Source of the DNA: Paenibacillus sp. NFR01
GTDB taxonomy: Bacteria > Bacillota > Bacilli > Paenibacillales > Paenibacillaceae
DNA: 64,000 nucleotides
Direction of reading: 5' to 3'
Assembly: GCF_900111565.1 (NCBI RefSeq)
Contig: NZ_FOIK01000007.1
Span: 147,937 to 211,936 of the forward strand
The position numbers and the translations under genes are program-made. Shown here one piece after another: positions 61,028 through 64,000 of this stretch. Within the stretch, counting starts at the first letter, position 1. Every line of letters starts with the position of its first letter. The notes under the pieces were generated by a model. The model was given only the letters and a program-made list of their open reading frames with translations. It was not told the DNA's origin and ran no database searches.

Positions 61028-61840
61028 GTGGAGAAGCTGGAGCAATTGAAAAATATGTTGGGGATCATTCAGGCTACATACGGCGAAGACGCAGCCATGG
61101 TGCTGGCCGACACGGAGAAAGTGCTGGCTTATCTCCCGGGGGATAAGATCGACCTTAGGGTTCCGATCGGGGCGGGGATTGATAATTTCAGAGGCACCGT
61201 CTCTTACAAGGCACTGGAAACGAAACAAGTACAACGCGATGAGCGCGGTCCGGAGGCTTTCGGCATTGCCTACCGTTCTACGGCGGTTCCGGTTATGGAG
61301 GACGGGGAGGTTATCGGTGTTCTGGCGGCCATGGTCTCCAATCACCGGACGGCGGTGCTCCAGGATGGCGCACAGGAGCTTTCCTCCCTGGTGGAGGAAA
61401 TGACGGCGACGGCGGAGGAAGTAACCCGTTCGGCGCTTGGTGTAACCCGGCGCATGGAAGAGCTGATGAGCCACTCCCATTCCATGGTTCAGGATATCGA
61501 GAACAGCTTTGAAATTCTGCTCGCGGTCAAACGGATCTCCGATCAATCCCATCTGCTCGGCTTAAATGCGGCCATCGAAGCTGCCCGGGCAGGCGAGCAA
61601 GGGCGCGGCTTCGGCGTGGTTGCCACCGAGATCCGCAAATTGGCCGGAGACAGCCAGACGATGGTTAAAAATATTCACGAACAGCTCACCGGGATGCGCC
61701 GGTCCATCCTGGAGATCGACCAATTCATTCGCGAGATTGTCGAGTTCTCCGAGCATCAGGGCCAATCCATGCAGGAATTGGGCCGGGCTTTCGATCATGT
61801 AGCGGATACCGCCAACCAGTTGTCCAGCCTTGACCGATGA
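61028..61840 (+). CDS. Short soluble methyl-accepting chemotaxis-type protein
   Basis: A 270-residue cytoplasmic signalling protein with a GTG start after AAGGTGG. Residues 1-110 form a PAS/sensor-like fold (VLADTEKVLAYLPGDKIDL, IGVLAAMVSNHRTAVLQ). Residues 120-265 hold an MCP signalling hairpin with the conserved tip LLGLNAAIEAARAGEQGRGF and AGDSQTMVKNI. It lacks membrane helices and has a shortened coiled coil, so it may signal to CheA/CheW-like partners in the cytoplasm or act as an orphan. It overlaps the following GNAT gene by 4 nt. Confidence 0.88.
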   Translation: MEKLEQLKNMLGIIQATYGEDAAMVLADTEKVLAYLPGDKIDLRVPIGAGIDNFRGTVSYKALETKQVQRDERGPEAFGIAYRSTAVPVMEDGEVIGVLAAMVSNHRTAVLQDGAQELSSLVEEMTATAEEVTRSALGVTRRMEELMSHSHSMVQDIENSFEILLAVKRISDQSHLLGLNAAIEAARAGEQGRGFGVVATEIRKLAGDSQTMVKNIHEQLTGMRRSILEIDQFIREIVEFSEHQGQSMQELGRAFDHVADTANQLSSLDR

Positions 61841-62349
61841 AACCTGTTGACTTCGAAGAAGCCTATTCCATTCTGGAAGCCTCCTTTCCGGAAAGCGAGA
61901 GGCGCGTATATGCGGAGCAAAAAGCGCTGCTGGCCTATCCGAACTACCGGCTCTGCGGCGAATGTGACGAATTGGGTCGGGTAACGGCTGTTCTGGCAGC
62001 CTGGGAGTTCCCCGCCTTTTGCTTCGTGGAGCATTTAGCGACCCGTCCGGATCAACGGGGTAGCGGGTTAGGCGGCGAGCTGATGTCGGCTTATCTGCAA
62101 GAGTGCCGCCGGCCGGTTGTGCTCGAGGTGGAGCTGCCAAATGGTCCGCTGGAACAACGCCGTATCGGCTTTTATGAAAGACTGGGGTTCCGGATGAACC
62201 TCTTCGGCTATACCCAGCCTCCCCTGCGCGAAGGGCAGGAGGACCTGCCGCTGCGCATGATGAGCTATCCTGATCCGCTGAATCCGGAGGATTTTCTGCA
62301 TATCCGCGAGGTGCTGTACCGCCAAGTTTACCGTATTTCATTGCCGTGA
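61837..62349 (+). CDS. GNAT-family N-acetyltransferase
   Basis: A 170-residue acetyltransferase: the acetyl-CoA site is EHLATRPDQRGSGLGGELMS (R/Q-x-x-G-x-G/A type), and the later RIGFYERLGFRMN completes the fold. The substrate is unknown. Its ATG overlaps the TGA of the chemotaxis-type gene (ATGA), so they are coupled, an unusual pairing. Confidence 0.88.
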   Translation: MKPVDFEEAYSILEASFPESERRVYAEQKALLAYPNYRLCGECDELGRVTAVLAAWEFPAFCFVEHLATRPDQRGSGLGGELMSAYLQECRRPVVLEVELPNGPLEQRRIGFYERLGFRMNLFGYTQPPLREGQEDLPLRMMSYPDPLNPEDFLHIREVLYRQVYRISLP

Positions 62350-62455
62350 TGACTTCTTTACATCCCCGATACAAGTTCGAAACAACTTCATGGTTAAATA
62401 AAGTCATCGAAGGGCAACACACACTAAACGAACAAGTTAAGGGAGACGATTGAAT

Positions 62456-63157
62456 ATGAAAAGCAAAAAAATGGTCATCGCAACAATGGTATTCGGAATG
62501 GCACTTACAGGCTCGGCCGGCGTATATGCGGGAACGAATCTGCAGAAGATCAGCGCTTACTTGAATCACAGCATCGGTTTCAAAGTGAACGGCTCGGCTT
62601 ACGCCCCTGTGGACCAAAACGGCAAAAAGCTGTCCCCGATCACTTACAATGACACCACGTACCTCCCGGTGCGGGCGCTGGCCGATGCGCTGAATGTACC
62701 GGTAACCTTTGATGCCAAGAACAATCAAGTGATTCTCGGATCCGGCGGAACGACTGCCGCACCGATTACGCTCAGCCCGGTTACTTACAGCGCGGCGCAG
62801 AAAGCGGAGATTGTTAAAGCGTTCGCGGGCTTCCAAGGCTTTGAGACAGCCTATGCCCCGATGCAAATGATCAGCGGTGACGCCTTCCTGAAGGTCGCCG
62901 GCGGGGAAGACGGCGTAAGTTTCCTGTTCAACCACATGCGGGTCAACGTATCGCCGCGTGACTACTCCGATTCATACAAAGGCACGACCGTTACGCTGTC
63001 GAACGGGATCCAAGGCAAATGGTATACGCCAAGCGACATCCCGATGCTGACCTTCAAGCTGGATGACCGTTATGTCACGATCAGTTCCCCGGATCAATCG
63101 CTGAGCAAGGCAAAGCTGGAAAAGGCGGCAGCCGGCGTGGCGAAATTGAGCCAATAA
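62456..63157 (+). CDS. Secreted stalk-domain (copper amine oxidase N-terminal-like) protein
   Basis: A 233-residue secreted protein. The signal peptide ends near residue 26 (SAGVYAG). Residues 28-98 resemble the stalk domain common in Paenibacillus surface proteins (GFKVNGSAYAPVDQNGKKLS, YNDTTYLPVRALADALN, NNQVILG). The remaining 130 residues have no recognised fold. ATG 62456 follows AGGGAG by about 10 nt; an upstream TTG (62450) is the alternative. A strong terminator follows at 63240-63282. Confidence 0.85.
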   Translation: MKSKKMVIATMVFGMALTGSAGVYAGTNLQKISAYLNHSIGFKVNGSAYAPVDQNGKKLSPITYNDTTYLPVRALADALNVPVTFDAKNNQVILGSGGTTAAPITLSPVTYSAAQKAEIVKAFAGFQGFETAYAPMQMISGDAFLKVAGGEDGVSFLFNHMRVNVSPRDYSDSYKGTTVTLSNGIQGKWYTPSDIPMLTFKLDDRYVTISSPDQSLSKAKLEKAAAGVAKLSQ

Positions 63158-63239
63158 TAAAGGTAACGGTAACGCAGGTGAGACAGCGCATAGCTGCCAC
63201 GAAGATATAGATCACGGAGATATAGATAAGGTTATATAA

Positions 63240-63282
63240 AAAAGGATGCCGGTCAGCCCTTCGGGGACTCCGGCATCCTTTT
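63240..63282. terminator. Bidirectional terminator
   Basis: AAAAGGATGCCGG pairs with CCGGCATCCTTTT, with an inner CCC-TTCG-GGG tetraloop. A residues before and T residues after let it work on both strands. Confidence 0.92.
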
Positions 63283-63287
63283 CGGTT

Positions 63288-63413
63288 TTATTTATTGGTG
63301 CTGTGCTGTTTATTGGCCAGCCTGGACTGGGGCGAGCCTTGGCCGCGGTGCTTATTCTTTTGCGCTTTCCGCCGGTCTTCATCCAGTTTGGCTACATACT
63401 CATGCGTATCCAT
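63288..63413 (-). CDS. DUF4023-like small basic protein
   Basis: A 41-residue protein beginning MDTHEYVAKLDEDRRKAQKN and ending RLANKQHSTNK, highly charged, with AGGAGG 7 nt before the ATG. The pattern resembles the DUF4023 family of tiny Bacillus/Paenibacillus proteins of unknown function, from recollection only. It shares the terminator at 63240-63282 and lies between the stalk protein and the rrn promoters. Confidence 0.65.
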   Translation of the reverse strand: MDTHEYVAKLDEDRRKAQKNKHRGQGSPQSRLANKQHSTNK

Positions 63414-63544
63414 CTGCATACCTCCTACATGAATGTACCGTTACTGTATCCTAATCTGGAGCAACTCATGCGTCCGGCGCAAGGGGGCTGAGGGTGCAAA
63501 ATGTGCGCATTATAATGAATCAGAATGCTTCTTAAAAAAAGTTC

Positions 63545-63573
63545 TTGCATTCATCTTCTGTACATGGTATATT
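63545..63573 (+). promoter_or_regulatory. rrn promoter P1
   Basis: TTGCAT (63545-63550), 17-nt spacer, TATATT (63568-63573), about 220 nt before the 16S rRNA. Confidence 0.75.
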
Positions 63574-63630
63574 CTTATTCCGGCCAAGAAATATCAGATG
63601 AAACGCTCGAATGAAGTTAAAAAAAAGAGC

Positions 63631-63659
63631 TTGCATCGAACGGCTGGATGTGATATAGT
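63631..63659 (+). promoter_or_regulatory. rrn promoter P2
   Basis: TTGCAT (63631-63636), 17-nt spacer, TATAGT (63654-63659). Together with P1 this is the tandem layout typical of Firmicute rrn operons. Confidence 0.8.
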
Positions 63660-63704
63660 ATAAGAGTTGCTGCTGACGAGAAATTGCAGTGACGAAACAA
63701 AGTT

Positions 63705-63720
63705 TGATCTTTGAAAACTG
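63705..63720 (+). promoter_or_regulatory. rrn leader boxA-like element
   Basis: TGATCTTTGAAAACTG in the leader resembles the boxA antitermination region seen before 16S genes in Bacilli. The rest of the leader (about 63666-63789) holds no gene. Confidence 0.5.
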
Positions 63721-63789
63721 AACAACGAGTGAGTATTAAAGAGAATGCAAATTCTCGTCAGATGTTTTAAATGAGCAAGTCAAACACCT

Positions 63790-64000
63790 TTATGGAGAGT
63801 TTGATCCTGGCTCAGGACGAACGCTGGCGGCGTGCCTAATACATGCAAGTCGAGCGGAGTTTATCCTTCGGGGTAAGCTTAGCGGCGGACGGGTGAGTAA
63901 CACGTAGGCAACCTGCCCCATGAACTGGGATAACTACCGGAAACGGTAGCTAATACCGGATAATTCCTCTTTTCGCCTGAAGGGAGGATGAAAGACGGAG
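63790..64000 (+). rRNA. 16S ribosomal RNA, 5' end (truncated by the window)
   Basis: The universal GAGAGTTTGATCCTGGCTCAG is present near 63797-63815, followed by GACGAACGCTGGCGGCGTGCCTAA and the ATGCAAGTCGAGCG hallmark region, each shortened here. About 210 of roughly 1550 nt are visible. The variable region text (ACTACCGGAAACGGTAGCTA) fits Paenibacillus. Confidence 0.98.

Overview
The window reads as chromosomal DNA from a spore-forming, moderately GC-rich Paenibacillus-type Firmicute. The evidence is a gerABC-type germination operon, an alpha/beta small acid-soluble spore protein, very large proteins carrying S-layer homology (SLH) domains, YesM/YesN two-component regulators, Lpl-type sugar ABC transporters, strong AGGAGG ribosome binding sites, and the 5' end of a 16S rRNA gene with Paenibacillus-like sequence at the right edge. 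No phage, insertion sequence, CRISPR array or tRNA gene was seen.

Layout, left to right. 1-8.3 kb holds secreted proteins: a truncated CAP-domain protein, a GH11 xylanase, a lipoprotein with a formylglycine-generating-enzyme-like fold, and a 1610-residue beta-helix/SLH surface protein. 8.4-15.1 kb is a mix of a membrane protein, an AraC regulator, a GH27 alpha-galactosidase coupled to a small Cys-rich protein, DNA alkylation repair, a methyltransferase, a GNAT, a VOC protein and a MazG-like protein. 15.1-19.1 kb is gerA-gerB-gerC. 19.2-25.8 kb pairs a GAF/PucR-type regulator with a divergent operon of MFS transporter, M20 amidohydrolase and two-subunit L-serine dehydratase. This looks like uptake, hydrolysis and deamination of a serine-containing conjugate. 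26.9-29.1 kb is a BlaI-type repressor, an M56 metalloprotease and an Lgt paralogue. Matching 19-bp palindromes overlap the promoters of blaI and lgt.

29.3-37.9 kb contains a spore protein, a WYL regulator, a DUF2785 protein, a phosphotransferase, an S51-like peptidase, a TetR-led operon ending in a DrrAB-type ABC exporter, and a CPBP protease. 38-52 kb is a probable beta-1,3-glucan (laminarin) utilisation locus: YesN/YesM face a permease-permease-binding-protein operon, followed by a 2170-residue surface laminarinase (GH16 with three SLH domains, four CBM4/9-like, two F5/8C-like and six DUF1533-like modules).

52.6-59.7 kb is the most interesting region: a complete paeninodin-type lasso peptide cluster in the order cyclase C, precursor A, kinase K, RRE protein B1, peptidase B2, exporter D, with nucleotidyltransferase N convergent. 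The 42-residue precursor is short and easily missed. It predicts an Ala1-Asp9 ring, a C-terminal Ser that the kinase should phosphorylate, and an unusual acidic, His-rich tail. A terminator-like hairpin between A and K probably sets precursor stoichiometry. 59.8-63.5 kb carries small soluble proteins (HEAT-like, SMI1-like, a soluble MCP, a GNAT, a stalk-domain secreted protein, a 41-residue DUF4023-like protein). The window ends with two tandem rrn promoters and the start of 16S rRNA.
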